A DNA stretch of 39,449 nt from Candidatus Pseudothioglobus aerophilus (GCA_014384565.1 JACNFO010000034.1:34852-74300); one strand, 5' to 3'. Positions 8,306 to 19,617 are shown, counted from the first letter of the stretch. Made by a program: numbers and translations. The notes: generated by a model from the letters alone, not told the origin.

Positions 8306-9619
8306 ATGTCTCAGACTTGGGTCCAGTGCCTAGATTCGCTAAAAAATACACTGCCATTAGGTGAGTTCAGTGTATGGGTCAAACCCCTGAAAGCTGCAGA
8401 AAGAAATGAGACGCTTTACCTCTACGCACCTAGCGCATCTGCACTTAAGTACCTAAACAACCATAAAAGCCTTGAAGCTGCAATTATTCTCGCAGTGTCA
8501 GAGTTTGATCGCAAACTAAAAGTTAGATTTGGCGTTGTTGATTCTAGTAAAAAAACTGCTAGCCAAACAAAACATCATACAACTCCACTATTCCCAGAAT
8601 ATACTTTTTACAACCTTGTTTTAGGAAGCGCCAATCAGGTTGCGGCTCTTGCGAGCAGACAAATTGCGGAGAAGATTGGAGCGTCTCCATACAATCCTTT
8701 TATTATTTATGGAGAGTCTGGTCTGGGAAAAACCCACTTAATGCAAGCTGCTGGGCATCTAGCGCTAGAAAAAAACCCAAATGCAAAAATAATCTATGTT
8801 CCATTAATGGATTTTGTAAGGAATATTACAACCAGCCTTCGCCATAATACAATAGAAAATGTTAAGCTCTTTTATCAATCTGCTGATTTGTTATTGGTTG
8901 ACGATATTCATTTGATAGCTGGTAAAGATAAATCACAAGAAGAGTTTTTTCATATTTTTAATTTTTTGTTTGGCACAAAAAAACAGATTATTTTTACATG
9001 TGACCAGCCACCTAAAAACATTAAAGATCTGGAAAATAGGCTTAAAACTCGTTTTTCACAAGGCTTAAATTTACAGCTTTCGCCCCCAGAGTTGGAAATG
9101 AGGGCAGCTATCTTATTAAAGAAGTCTCAAAATCCACAGATATCTCTAAATCTTAGTGAGGATATTGCTTTATTTATTGCAAGCCATGTTGTCTCAAATG
9201 TTAGAGACCTAGAAGGGGCGCTTCTTAAACTAAAGGCTTTTGTTGACTTTTCTCAAATAGACCATTCTTTTATAACCAAAGATGTTGTAGAAGGAGCGCT
9301 GGGTGATCTAATTAAACCAAAAAAACTTATTATTGAAGTAAACGAAGTTCAAAAAACAGTTAGTAAGTTTTATGGAATAACAGTTTCTGATTTAATTTCA
9401 AATTCGCGAAAACAGCATTTAGTAAAAGCCAGACAAATGGCAATCTACTTATGTCATGAACTAACATCTTTATCGCTGGCAAAAATTGGTCAAAATTTTG
9501 GAAACAGGGACCACTCTACAGTTTTATATTCCTGTGAAAAACTAAAAGGTCTCATAAACACAAATGAAGAGATTAAAAACGATATTGAAAATATAACAAT
9601 TAAAATTACTAACTTATAA
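8306..9619 (+). CDS. dnaA: Chromosomal replication initiator protein DnaA
   Basis: DnaA binds origin DNA boxes and melts oriC with ATP. The 437 residues contain a short N-terminal domain I (about 1-75), a brief linker, the AAA+ domain with Walker A GESGLGKT (136-143) and Walker B LLLVDDIH, the sensor region NVRDLEGAL, and the C-terminal helix-turn-helix ending in NRDHSTV. The recognition helix differs from the usual GGRDHTTV by Gly to Asn and Thr to Ser, and the preceding basic loop SRKQHLVKARQ is less arginine-rich than in E. coli. The ATG follows a pyrimidine-rich leader without a Shine-Dalgarno site. It opens the classical dnaA-dnaN-recF-gyrB order. Confidence 0.97.
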   Translation: MSQTWVQCLDSLKNTLPLGEFSVWVKPLKAAERNETLYLYAPSASALKYLNNHKSLEAAIILAVSEFDRKLKVRFGVVDSSKKTASQTKHHTTPLFPEYTFYNLVLGSANQVAALASRQIAEKIGASPYNPFIIYGESGLGKTHLMQAAGHLALEKNPNAKIIYVPLMDFVRNITTSLRHNTIENVKLFYQSADLLLVDDIHLIAGKDKSQEEFFHIFNFLFGTKKQIIFTCDQPPKNIKDLENRLKTRFSQGLNLQLSPPELEMRAAILLKKSQNPQISLNLSEDIALFIASHVVSNVRDLEGALLKLKAFVDFSQIDHSFITKDVVEGALGDLIKPKKLIIEVNEVQKTVSKFYGITVSDLISNSRKQHLVKARQMAIYLCHELTSLSLAKIGQNFGNRDHSTVLYSCEKLKGLINTNEEIKNDIENITIKITNL

Positions 9620-9825
9620 ACAAAAAATTATAAGTTGTGTTGTTGATAAGTAACAAAACATCTTATAATTAGAGCAATAACTAACAATAGTGTAAAAACA
9701 AGCCTGAAGATATTAACAAGATATACCCCACTTATGGTGTTGATTTTAAAAAGAAAAAGAAAGAAATTAACAAAGAATAAGAACACTAATAATAATAATA
9801 ATTAATTTATAAAGACATCCAGCCT
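9620..9825. other. dnaA-dnaN intergenic region, candidate replication origin
   Basis: This 206-base gap is very AT-rich. It holds TGTTGATAA (9641-9649), whose complement TTATCAACA differs from the DnaA-box consensus TTATCCACA at one base. Five uninterrupted TAA triplets (9787-9801) run into an AT-only stretch that could unwind. All genes to its left back to 1137 are on the minus strand, and the genes from dnaA to 15487 are on plus. This divergence is expected on either side of an origin. However, I found no cluster of strong DnaA boxes, so the origin could lie elsewhere. Confidence 0.4.
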
Positions 9826-10929
9826 ATGAACACTGAATTAAGCGTTGAAGAATTAATTGAACCATTACAAACTGTAATTGGCGTTGTTGAAAAAAAACAA
9901 ACCCTCCCAATACTTTCACACGTTTTAATTCAACTGAAAGATAAGATATTAACGCTTACAACAACAGATATGGAGCTTGAAATAAGTGCTTCAAATGAAA
10001 TAAAAAGTGAAACAGAAGTGACATTCACAATATATGCAAAAGACCTCATTGATATTGTAAGAAAACTCCCAGAAAAAACAACAATTAAATTTAAAATTGA
10101 AGAAAATAAAGTTTATCTGAATGCAAATAAGAATACATTTGAGTTAAATACATTCAATCATCTAGATTTTCCAGCACTTCCTAAAACACAAAATACAAGC
10201 GTAATAAAAATAAAACAAGAAGCACTAAAAGAGCTAATAGAAAACACAAGTTTTTCTATGGGAAACCAAGATATAAGGGCTTATTTAAACGGATTGTTTT
10301 TTGAATTAAACAAAGACTCATTAACTGTTGTAGCAACTGATGGGCATAGACTCTCAATTGGTGAAGTAAAACAAAGCAATAATTTAGAAGATAAAAAGAC
10401 AGTAATTCTTCCAAGAAAAGCAGTATTAGAATTAACTAAACTACTAAATAAAAGCACCCAAAATATGGCAGAAATCCATCTATCAGACAACTATTTCTCA
10501 TTAGTAGATACAAATACGAAAATTATCAGCCGCTTAATTGATGGGAATTTTCCAAATTATAAACAAGTGATGCCTACCGACTTCAGCAACACAATTGTTA
10601 TAGATCGAGCAGATTTTCTCTCTAGCTTACAACAGGCATCAATTTTTGTTGACGAAAGAACAAAAGGTGTAAAACTGGTTTTTAGAGATGACAAGCTTAG
10701 TATATTTTCTCACTCAGAAAGGGGAAGAGCCGAAACTCAAATAGAAGTTACAAAACAAGAAAAAGAACTTGAAATTGCTTTTAATATTCACTACCTAATT
10801 TCTGTTTTAGAAAAACTAACCTCAAAAGAAGTTAATATGGTTATACCAGGCGGTGAAAATAAATCTTGTTTACTAAGTGCGATGGGTGATGAAAGCTATC
10901 AGTACATAATCATGCCAATGAGAATATAG
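9826..10929 (+). CDS. dnaN: DNA polymerase III subunit beta (sliding clamp)
   Basis: The beta clamp is a ring-shaped dimer that tethers DNA polymerase III and many repair proteins to DNA. The 367-residue product has the expected length and three repeated clamp domains. Recognisable pieces are KKQTLPILSHVLI near the N-terminus, TDMELEIS, ATDGHRLS in the second domain, DGNFPNYKQVMP at the domain 2-3 junction, and the conserved C-terminal YIIMPMRI that helps form the peptide-binding groove. It lies between dnaA and recF; recF starts 13 bases after the stop. No Shine-Dalgarno site is visible before its ATG. The coding sequence is unusually rich in Lys, Asn and Ile codons, in keeping with the AT bias. 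Confidence 0.97.
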   Translation: MNTELSVEELIEPLQTVIGVVEKKQTLPILSHVLIQLKDKILTLTTTDMELEISASNEIKSETEVTFTIYAKDLIDIVRKLPEKTTIKFKIEENKVYLNANKNTFELNTFNHLDFPALPKTQNTSVIKIKQEALKELIENTSFSMGNQDIRAYLNGLFFELNKDSLTVVATDGHRLSIGEVKQSNNLEDKKTVILPRKAVLELTKLLNKSTQNMAEIHLSDNYFSLVDTNTKIISRLIDGNFPNYKQVMPTDFSNTIVIDRADFLSSLQQASIFVDERTKGVKLVFRDDKLSIFSHSERGRAETQIEVTKQEKELEIAFNIHYLISVLEKLTSKEVNMVIPGGENKSCLLSAMGDESYQYIIMPMRI

Positions 10930-10942
10930 CCAAAATTAATAC

Positions 10943-12028
10943 ATGGCAATAATTGAGAAACTGCATGTTGCAAGATTTAGAAATTTAAACGATCAGTATC
11001 TAGAGCCCAACAAAAATATAAACCTAATTCTTGGTAGTAATGGTCAAGGAAAGACTAACTTTATTGAGTCTTTATATTATCTAGGACATAGTCGATCATT
11101 TAAAACAAAAAACATTAAAGATGTAATTCCTTTTGAAAAAGACCTTATTCAAATAAATGCAATAATCGATGGTGAAAAGGTAACTTTAAGTAAATCTAAA
11201 AGTAAAAGCACCATCGTAATTGGTAATGAAAAAATTACCAGCAATAGCCTTTTAAGCCAACACCTGCCCACACAAATTATTTCTCCTGACAGGGGTTTTG
11301 TAGTAGGGGGAACACCAAAACTTAAAAGATCTTATCTTGATTGGGGTGTTTTTCATGACAACAAAGAAGTATTAAAAGCATATAAATCCTATAATAAAGC
11401 CCTAAAAAATATAAATGCAATACTAACAGGAAATAATCAAAACCAACTCGAAGAATGGTTCTCAAAATTCGCCTTTTTATCTGTTGAGATTACTCAAGCT
11501 CGAATAAACTACATACAGAAACTGACACAAATACTTGAAGAGAGCTCCTTGCTATCTCTTAAGAGTTTTGTTGATTCCACAAAAAGCCTGGAGTTTAAAT
11601 TACAAACAGGCTGGGTAAAGGATGTTGATAGCCTTAACCAATACGAAATTAAAAAATATCTCCAAAACAATAAAAGTTCTTTTATAAAAACCAAACATTT
11701 GGGGTATGGCCCACACAGGGCCTCAATTGATTTCTATTTAAGTAAAAAAAATGAAGGCTTTCTTTCAAGGGGAGAGCAAAAAAAACTTTCAATTGTTTTT
11801 TGGATGCTTCAAGTACTTGTTTTAGCAAAAGACAGCTCTGACCCAGTCGTTCTGATTGACGATATTTCTTCGGAGCTTGACCAGGAAAAAATTAACTCAA
11901 TACTTGATTTTTTGACAAACCTAAATATACAAATATTTATAACCGATATTGGAAATAAAGATCTTCCTTTAGACCCAAAAAAAACTAATATTTACCATAT
12001 TAAGAATGGAGTTATCACTAGTGTTTAA
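10943..12028 (+). CDS. recF: DNA replication and repair protein RecF
   Basis: RecF is an SMC-like ATPase that, with RecO and RecR, loads RecA at single-strand gaps. The 361-residue product carries the N-terminal ARFRNL motif, Walker A GSNGQGKTN (about 32-40), FIESLYYLGHSRSFKT, the ABC-type signature SRGEQKKLSI and Walker B VVLIDDISSELD near the C-terminus. Length and motif order are normal. It sits in the conserved place between dnaN and gyrB and begins 13 bases after dnaN, so it is presumably cotranscribed; no Shine-Dalgarno site is seen. A perfect inverted repeat begins on the base after its stop codon. Confidence 0.96.
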   Translation: MAIIEKLHVARFRNLNDQYLEPNKNINLILGSNGQGKTNFIESLYYLGHSRSFKTKNIKDVIPFEKDLIQINAIIDGEKVTLSKSKSKSTIVIGNEKITSNSLLSQHLPTQIISPDRGFVVGGTPKLKRSYLDWGVFHDNKEVLKAYKSYNKALKNINAILTGNNQNQLEEWFSKFAFLSVEITQARINYIQKLTQILEESSLLSLKSFVDSTKSLEFKLQTGWVKDVDSLNQYEIKKYLQNNKSSFIKTKHLGYGPHRASIDFYLSKKNEGFLSRGEQKKLSIVFWMLQVLVLAKDSSDPVVLIDDISSELDQEKINSILDFLTNLNIQIFITDIGNKDLPLDPKKTNIYHIKNGVITSV

Positions 12029-12050
12029 GCTGTAATTTCTCTATTACAGC
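12029..12050. promoter_or_regulatory. Perfect inverted repeat between recF and gyrB
   Basis: GCTGTAAT (12029-12036) and ATTACAGC (12043-12050) form an exact 8-base inverted repeat around TTCTCT, directly after the recF stop. No T-run follows, so it is not a standard terminator. It lies about 25 bases upstream of the gyrB -35 hexamer, where a regulator could bind. It may also only stabilise the recF 3' end. Confidence 0.4.
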
Positions 12051-12072
12051 AATGTGAAAAATGTTATATGAT

Positions 12073-12103
12073 TTATCGACAAAGTTACTACCCGTGGTAT
12101 AAT
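12073..12103 (+). promoter_or_regulatory. gyrB promoter overlapping a DnaA-box-like site
   Basis: A -35 hexamer TCGACA (12076-12081, one mismatch to TTGACA) is followed after 16 bases by a perfect TATAAT (12098-12103). The preceding TGG makes it an extended -10. The sequence TTATCGACA (12073-12081), one mismatch from the DnaA box TTATCCACA, covers the whole -35. This suggests gyrB has its own strong promoter, possibly sensitive to DnaA. The transcript would start near 12110, with AAGGG upstream of the ATG as the ribosome site. Confidence 0.65.
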
Positions 12104-12118
12104 AAATTCATTTTTTAA

Positions 12119-14515
<2,397 letters not shown>

Positions 14516-14609
14516 TCAAGTAAGCACCCCCGTGATTTAAATTCAAGCGGTTATGAATTTATTTATTAACAATTTAACTTTGTTTGTAAGATAATAAAAA
14601 TTCTTTTCT

Positions 14610-14615
14610 TATAAT
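14610..14615 (+). promoter_or_regulatory. Probable -10 element for phosphoribulokinase
   Basis: A perfect TATAAT lies 12 bases upstream of the prkB start codon in the 111-base gyrB-prkB gap. No convincing -35 hexamer is found at 16-18 bases, so an activator may be needed or the match may be chance in AT-rich DNA. A start here would give a very short leader; GGGG before the ATG could serve as the ribosome site. Confidence 0.35.
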
Positions 14616-14626
14616 GAAGCGGGGCC

Positions 14627-15487
14627 ATGTCAATAAAACATCCGGTAATTGCTATAACTGGTTCTTCTGGTGCTGGAACATCGACCGTTAAAAATGCGTT
14701 TAATCATATTTTCTCCCGTGTTGGAGCAACTCCAGTAATTATTGAAGGCGACAGCTTTCATAAATTTGATCGCAAGCAAATGAAAAGCGCTATGGAGGCC
14801 GAAGATCAAAAAGGAAATAAATACTTTAGTCATTTTGGTCCTGAGGCTAACCATTTTGATTTGATTGAAAGCACCTTTAGAGATTATGGTGAAAAAGGCC
14901 ATTGTAAGCGCCGCTACTATATTCATTCTGACGAAGAAGGCATCCCTTTTGGAAAAAAAGCTGGAGAGTTTACTGGTTGGGAGGAGGCAGGAAGGGACAG
15001 TGACTTGCTTTTCTATGAAGGGCTTCATGGCGGAGTTAAAGATGGAAATATAGATACCGCAAAGTTTGTTGACCTGTTGATTGGTGTAGTGCCTGTAGTA
15101 AACTTAGAGTGGATTCAAAAAATTCATAGAGACAAGGAGCAAAGAGGCTATTCGGCTGAGGCAACAGTAGACACAATTCACAGAAGAATGTGGGACTACA
15201 TTAACTATCTAACACCTCAGTTTTCAAGAACACATATTAATTTTCAGCGTGTTCCAACGGTTGACACTTCAAACCCCTTTATTGCAAGAGACATACCAAC
15301 CCAGGACGAAAGCTTTGTGGTTGTTAGGTTTCAAGATCACAAGTACTGCGACTTTGTTTATTTACAAGATATGGTTGCGGGCTCTTTTATGTCAAGGCCA
15401 AACACCTTGGTTGTTCCAGGAGGCAAAATGGGCTTTGTAATGGAGCTAATATTAAGAGAACAAATCGAAAAAATGTTAAATCGTTAA
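14627..15487 (+). CDS. prkB: Phosphoribulokinase
   Basis: Phosphoribulokinase makes ribulose 1,5-bisphosphate from ribulose 5-phosphate and ATP, the step dedicated to the Calvin-Benson cycle. The 286-residue product matches the short proteobacterial PrkB type. It has the P-loop AITGSSGAGTSTV near the N-terminus, EGDSFHKFDRKQM with the catalytic-region Asp, the substrate segment HFGPEANHFDLI, the RRYYIHSDEEG region and LLFYEGLHGGV with the Walker B-like Glu. No RuBisCO or other Calvin-cycle operon genes are adjacent, so the cycle is encoded in separate places. Its location next to gyrB near the origin gives it high gene dosage during growth. It is the clearest metabolic marker of autotrophy in the window. 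Confidence 0.95.
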   Translation: MSIKHPVIAITGSSGAGTSTVKNAFNHIFSRVGATPVIIEGDSFHKFDRKQMKSAMEAEDQKGNKYFSHFGPEANHFDLIESTFRDYGEKGHCKRRYYIHSDEEGIPFGKKAGEFTGWEEAGRDSDLLFYEGLHGGVKDGNIDTAKFVDLLIGVVPVVNLEWIQKIHRDKEQRGYSAEATVDTIHRRMWDYINYLTPQFSRTHINFQRVPTVDTSNPFIARDIPTQDESFVVVRFQDHKYCDFVYLQDMVAGSFMSRPNTLVVPGGKMGFVMELILREQIEKMLNR

Positions 15488-15511
15488 ATCCATTCACAAT
15501 AAATATAATTT

Positions 15512-17971
15512 TTATTTAACAACTATGTTTATAAGCTTGTTTGGAACAACAATAACTTTAATTATCTCCTTGTCTTTTATATGTTTACTAACCCCTTCGT
15601 CAGTAAAAGCTAACGCTTCGACTTTTTGATTGTCAGAGTTTAGTGGGACCATCATTTTTGCTCTTAGTTTTCCATTAACTTGGACTATGGTTTGTATATT
15701 GTCTTGAATAAGTGCAGATTCGTCAACAACTGGCCATTTAGCATTAACTACAGCCTCTTTGCCGCCCAATAAAAACCAAAGGTGATGGCATAGATGAGGA
15801 ATTACTGGGCTAAGACACTTGACCATGATTTCAATCGATTCTTTTCTAACAGCGACTCCTTTTTCAGAAAAATCTGTAAATTTAGACAAAGTGTTATTAA
15901 GTTCCATCATGGTTGCTATGGCAGTATTGAATGAATGTCTTCTACCTAAATCATCACCTACTTTTTTGAGCGCTAAATGTGTTTTTTTCCTAACCTCTTT
16001 TTGCTGATCACTTAAATTTTCAAGATTAACTTTCAAAGCTTTAATGTTTTTATTAGAATCCACAAAACCAGTAACAAGACGATAAAATTTGTTTACAAAC
16101 CTATAGGCGCCTTCAATTCCAGTGTCTGACCACTCAAGATCTTGTGTTGGTGGCGCTGCAAAGAGTATAAAAAGCCTTGCCGTATCAGCTCCATACTTAG
16201 CAATCATTTCTTGAGGATCAACTGTATTTCCTTTGGATTTGCTCATTTTAGCGCCATCTTTCAAAACCATTCCTTGTGTAAGTAGGTTTGTAAAAGGCTC
16301 ACTTGCTTCAATTATTCCCTCATCACGCAGTAGTTTTGTGAAAAAACGCGAGTACAAAAGGTGTAAGATTGCATGTTCAATTCCACCTACATATTGATCT
16401 ACAGGAAGCCAATAGTTAGCACGATCATCCAAAATAGCATTGCTTTGATCGACACATGTGTATCTTGCAAAGTACCAAGAAGACTCAAAAAAAGTATCAA
16501 AAGTATCCGTTTCTCTTTCCGCCTGTGCGCCGCATTTAGGGCACAATACGCTATAGAAGTTAGGCATCTTTTTTAATGGTGAGCCAACACCATCAAGCTC
16601 AACATTTTCAGGAAGCCGTACAGGAAGGTTTTCAAGGTTTTCTGCAACAGCTCCGCACGAAGGACAATTAATTATCGGGATTGGACAGCCCCAGTAACGC
16701 TGTCTTGAAACACCCCAATCCCTAAGACGATAATTAGTTTTTAGCTCTCCCATTTTCAGGATTGAAAGTTTTTCACTAATTGCACTAAACGCCTGGTCAA
16801 AGCCTAAGCCGTTAAACTCGCCAGAGTTTATAAGAATGCCTTTTTCAACGTACGCTGTTTTGCTAGTATCTACATTACCACTTTGGTCGGAAATAACATT
16901 AACGATAGATATATTATATTTTTTTGCAAACTCATAGTCTCGTTGATCATGCGCCGGAACACTCATTACTGCCCCAGTCCCATAGCCCATAAGAACAAAG
17001 TTTGCTATCCAAATTGGAGTAGATTCGCCCGTTATTGGATGAACACAAGTCAATCCAGAATCAATACCTTTTTTCTCCATAGTTTCAATAGCTGCTTCAG
17101 CCGTTTCCATTTTTTTACACTCCTCAAGAAACGTTTGAATTTCATTGTTACCCTTTCCAGCTTTAATAGCCAGAGGGTGTTCTGCAGCAATTGCAAGATA
17201 AGTAACGCCTAATAAAGTATCTGGCCTTGTTGTATATACAGTTAGTGCTTCAGATCCATGAAGCTTAAATTTAATATCAAGCCCAACAGATTTACCAATC
17301 CAGTTTGTTTGCATCATTTTTACAGCATCTGGCCAGCCATCGAGTTTTTGTATATCCGCAAGAAGCTCTTCTGCGTAATCAGTTATTTTCATATACCACT
17401 GAGAAATCTCTTTCTTTTCAACAGGAGCACCTGATCGCCAGCCACAGCCTTCAACCACTTGCTCATTAGCCAAAACTGTTTGGTCTACAGGATCCCAGTT
17501 TACAACCGCTTTTTTCTTATACACAAGGCCTTTTTCAAATAGCTTTACAAAAAACCATTGTTCCCAGCGATAGTACTCTGGATGACAAGTTGCTAATTCT
17601 CTTGACCAGTCATAACCAAAACCTAACTCAACAAGCTGTTCTTTCATGTGCTTAATATTTTCGTAAGTCCATCCAGCAGGAGGAACCTGGTTTTTTATAG
17701 CAGCATTTTCAGCTGGAAGCCCAAATGCATCCCAGCCAATAGGCTGCATAACATTCTTTCCAAGCATTTTCTGGTATCTTGAAATTACGTCACCAATACT
17801 ATAGTTTCGAACGTGGCCCATATGAAGCCTTCCAGAAGGATAAGGCAGCATTGATAGGCAGAAATACTTTTCTTTAGTTTTATCTTCAACCACAACAAAT
17901 GAATTATTGGTGGCCCAATATTCTTGTGCTTCTTTTTCAATTAAAGCGGCGCTATATTCTTTTTGCATCAT
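15512..17971 (-). CDS. leuS: Leucyl-tRNA synthetase
   Basis: LeuS charges tRNA-Leu isoacceptors. The 819-residue protein is a class I synthetase: the HIGH-type motif HMGH lies in [16 protein letters not shown] (about 43-58), a large CP1 editing domain follows with the [12 protein letters not shown] segment, and the KMSKS loop is present as KMSKSKGN near residue 580. A zinc-binding insertion is indicated by paired cysteines (CPSCG and CPKCG around residues 440-480). The C-terminal anticodon-binding and tail domains are complete, ending in IINIVVK-type strands; overall it is about 40 residues shorter than E. coli LeuS. It converges on prkB with a 24-base gap and is followed upstream by pyrD on the same strand. 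lptE and holA, its frequent partners, are absent here. Confidence 0.97.
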   Translation of the reverse strand: MMQKEYSAALIEKEAQEYWATNNSFVVVEDKTKEKYFCLSMLPYPSGRLHMGHVRNYSIGDVISRYQKMLGKNVMQPIGWDAFGLPAENAAIKNQVPPAGWTYENIKHMKEQLVELGFGYDWSRELATCHPEYYRWEQWFFVKLFEKGLVYKKKAVVNWDPVDQTVLANEQVVEGCGWRSGAPVEKKEISQWYMKITDYAEELLADIQKLDGWPDAVKMMQTNWIGKSVGLDIKFKLHGSEALTVYTTRPDTLLGVTYLAIAAEHPLAIKAGKGNNEIQTFLEECKKMETAEAAIETMEKKGIDSGLTCVHPITGESTPIWIANFVLMGYGTGAVMSVPAHDQRDYEFAKKYNISIVNVISDQSGNVDTSKTAYVEKGILINSGEFNGLGFDQAFSAISEKLSILKMGELKTNYRLRDWGVSRQRYWGCPIPIINCPSCGAVAENLENLPVRLPENVELDGVGSPLKKMPNFYSVLCPKCGAQAERETDTFDTFFESSWYFARYTCVDQSNAILDDRANYWLPVDQYVGGIEHAILHLLYSRFFTKLLRDEGIIEASEPFTNLLTQGMVLKDGAKMSKSKGNTVDPQEMIAKYGADTARLFILFAAPPTQDLEWSDTGIEGAYRFVNKFYRLVTGFVDSNKNIKALKVNLENLSDQQKEVRKKTHLALKKVGDDLGRRHSFNTAIATMMELNNTLSKFTDFSEKGVAVRKESIEIMVKCLSPVIPHLCHHLWFLLGGKEAVVNAKWPVVDESALIQDNIQTIVQVNGKLRAKMMVPLNSDNQKVEALAFTDEGVSKHIKDKEIIKVIVVPNKLINIVVK

Positions 17972-17986
17972 TAATTTTATAAGTTT

Positions 17987-18925
17987 CTAATTTAAGTTAA
18001 GAGAGCCAACTAAAGATTGAACATCTTTCAAGTTGTGCTCTGTTAGATATTTACTAATCCCTTCATTAATTCCTTGACAAACAAGGGGGTCGTAAAAAAG
18101 AGCAGTACCGATACCAACTGTATCTGCTCCAGCAATAATGAACTCAATCGCATCTTTAGCCGAAACAATCCCGCCCTGACCAATTATAGGAATATTATAT
18201 TTTTTACTAACCTGATAAACTTGGTGAACTTTTAGAAGTGCAATAGGTTTTATGGCAGGTCCAGATAAACCTCCTTGATTGTTTCCTATTATTGGTTTTT
18301 GTTTTTCAATATCAATCGCCATGCCCATGACTGTATTTATAACTGCGAGCCCATCACTGCCAGCATCAATGCACCTTAATGCATTAGAGGCAATATCTGT
18401 TTGATTTGGGGATAGTTTTGTAATAATTGGTTTAGAGGTATTTTTTCTACAAATCTCAACAACTCTAAAAGACATCTCAGGGTCATTACCAAAAGCAACA
18501 CCGCCTTCTTTTACATTTGGACATGAAATATTGATTTCGATAGCATCAATATCAGAGTCATCAAAGTGCCTTGCAATTTCACCATATTCTTCAACGGTTG
18601 ATCCAGAAATATTAATAATGAATCTAGTTTCTGCTTTATCTAGGCTGGGCATTATGTCATTTATGACAGCAGTTGTGCCTGGGTTTTGCAGACCAATAGC
18701 ATTGAGCATTCCGTTAGGGGTTTCAGCAATTCTGTGAAGTTTGTTTCCAAGTCGTGGCTCAAGTGTAGTCCCTTTTAAGCAGACCGCACCAACATCGGAG
18801 TTAGAGAAGCCTTTGATTCGAGTGTACTCTTCACCAAACCCAACACATCCGGAAAGCAAAATGATTGGTGAGTTTAATGCCATCCCACAAAAGCTTGTTT
18901 TAAGATTATTTTGCATTGTCGCCAT
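17987..18925 (-). CDS. pyrD: Dihydroorotate dehydrogenase, class 1B-like catalytic subunit
   Basis: The enzyme oxidises dihydroorotate to orotate in pyrimidine synthesis. The 312-residue product is a soluble FMN barrel of class 1: it has no N-terminal membrane-anchoring domain, uses Cys135 (NISCPN) as the active-site base where class 2 enzymes have Ser, and carries NAIGLQNPG, TKLSPN and GGLSGPAIKP. This resembles the class 1B catalytic subunit, which normally works with an FAD/2Fe-2S partner, PyrK; no pyrK is seen in the window. Most Gammaproteobacteria use the membrane class 2 enzyme. The first ATG (MATMQNN) is taken; the next ATG, three codons in, is equally possible. It diverges from bioD across 50 bases. 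Confidence 0.9.
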   Translation of the reverse strand: MATMQNNLKTSFCGMALNSPIILLSGCVGFGEEYTRIKGFSNSDVGAVCLKGTTLEPRLGNKLHRIAETPNGMLNAIGLQNPGTTAVINDIMPSLDKAETRFIINISGSTVEEYGEIARHFDDSDIDAIEINISCPNVKEGGVAFGNDPEMSFRVVEICRKNTSKPIITKLSPNQTDIASNALRCIDAGSDGLAVINTVMGMAIDIEKQKPIIGNNQGGLSGPAIKPIALLKVHQVYQVSKKYNIPIIGQGGIVSAKDAIEFIIAGADTVGIGTALFYDPLVCQGINEGISKYLTEHNLKDVQSLVGSLNLN

Positions 18926-18975
18926 TATACTTTTATGGTGACTTGGGGGTTGATAACTTCGTCTAAAATGTCGCT

Positions 18976-19617
18976 ATGAATGGAGTTTTTATAACAGGCA
19001 GCAATACAGAGGTTGGTAAAACTACTGTGGCCATTGAAATTGTTAAGCACCTTAGCAAGGCAAGACAAGTTAAGGTTCGAAAGCCTGTTGAAACAAATTG
19101 TGAGTTTTTGAAGGGAGACTATATTCCAAAAGATGCTATTGCGCTTAAAGAGGCATGCAATTCAAAGGAGCCTTTAAACATAGTTTGTCCTAATTGTTTT
19201 GCTCTTGAGGCTAGTCCAGAAGAGGCCAGCATAAGCGCTGGAAAAGTCCTTGGTCTAAGCGACTTGGTACATGCCTGTAATGATCAAGTGGGAGAGAGCT
19301 TTGTCTTGGTAGAGGGGGCAGGTGGGTTTTATTCACCAATTGCAGAAAAAACACTTAATTCAGACCTTGCTGTTTGTCTTCAATTACCAGTTATCATTGT
19401 TGTTCGAGATGAATTAGGCGCTGTTAGTCAAGGGTTGCTGGCAATAGAGGCTGTAAAGAAAAATAATCTAGAGGTTGCATGTCTTGTATTAAATGAAATT
19501 AATCCGAATATGCTTTCTAATAAAGAGTCTCTTGCTGCATACACCGATGTTCCAATACTTGCATTTGCAAAAGGCAATCTTGAACTTTTTAATTCTAAAA
19601 TTGAAAAATTAATCTAA
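18976..19617 (+). CDS. bioD: Dethiobiotin synthetase
   Basis: BioD closes the ureido ring of dethiobiotin from diaminopelargonate, CO2 and ATP, the penultimate step of biotin synthesis. The 213-residue product begins almost at once with the P-loop ITGSNTEVGKTT (about 6-17), followed by RKPVET with the substrate-binding Lys, and VLVEGAGGFYSPI in the middle. Length and order are normal. It stands apart from other bio genes. Its 3' end overlaps the convergent sspB stop by 9 bases, and its 5' end faces pyrD across a 50-base divergent region. No clear terminator fits between it and sspB. Confidence 0.94.
   Translation: MNGVFITGSNTEVGKTTVAIEIVKHLSKARQVKVRKPVETNCEFLKGDYIPKDAIALKEACNSKEPLNIVCPNCFALEASPEEASISAGKVLGLSDLVHACNDQVGESFVLVEGAGGFYSPIAEKTLNSDLAVCLQLPVIIVVRDELGAVSQGLLAIEAVKKNNLEVACLVLNEINPNMLSNKESLAAYTDVPILAFAKGNLELFNSKIEKLI

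Noticed and set aside
14630-15028. 132-residue open frame on the minus strand inside prkB
   Set aside because: It lies wholly within phosphoribulokinase, which has complete motifs; the shadow product has no recognisable features.
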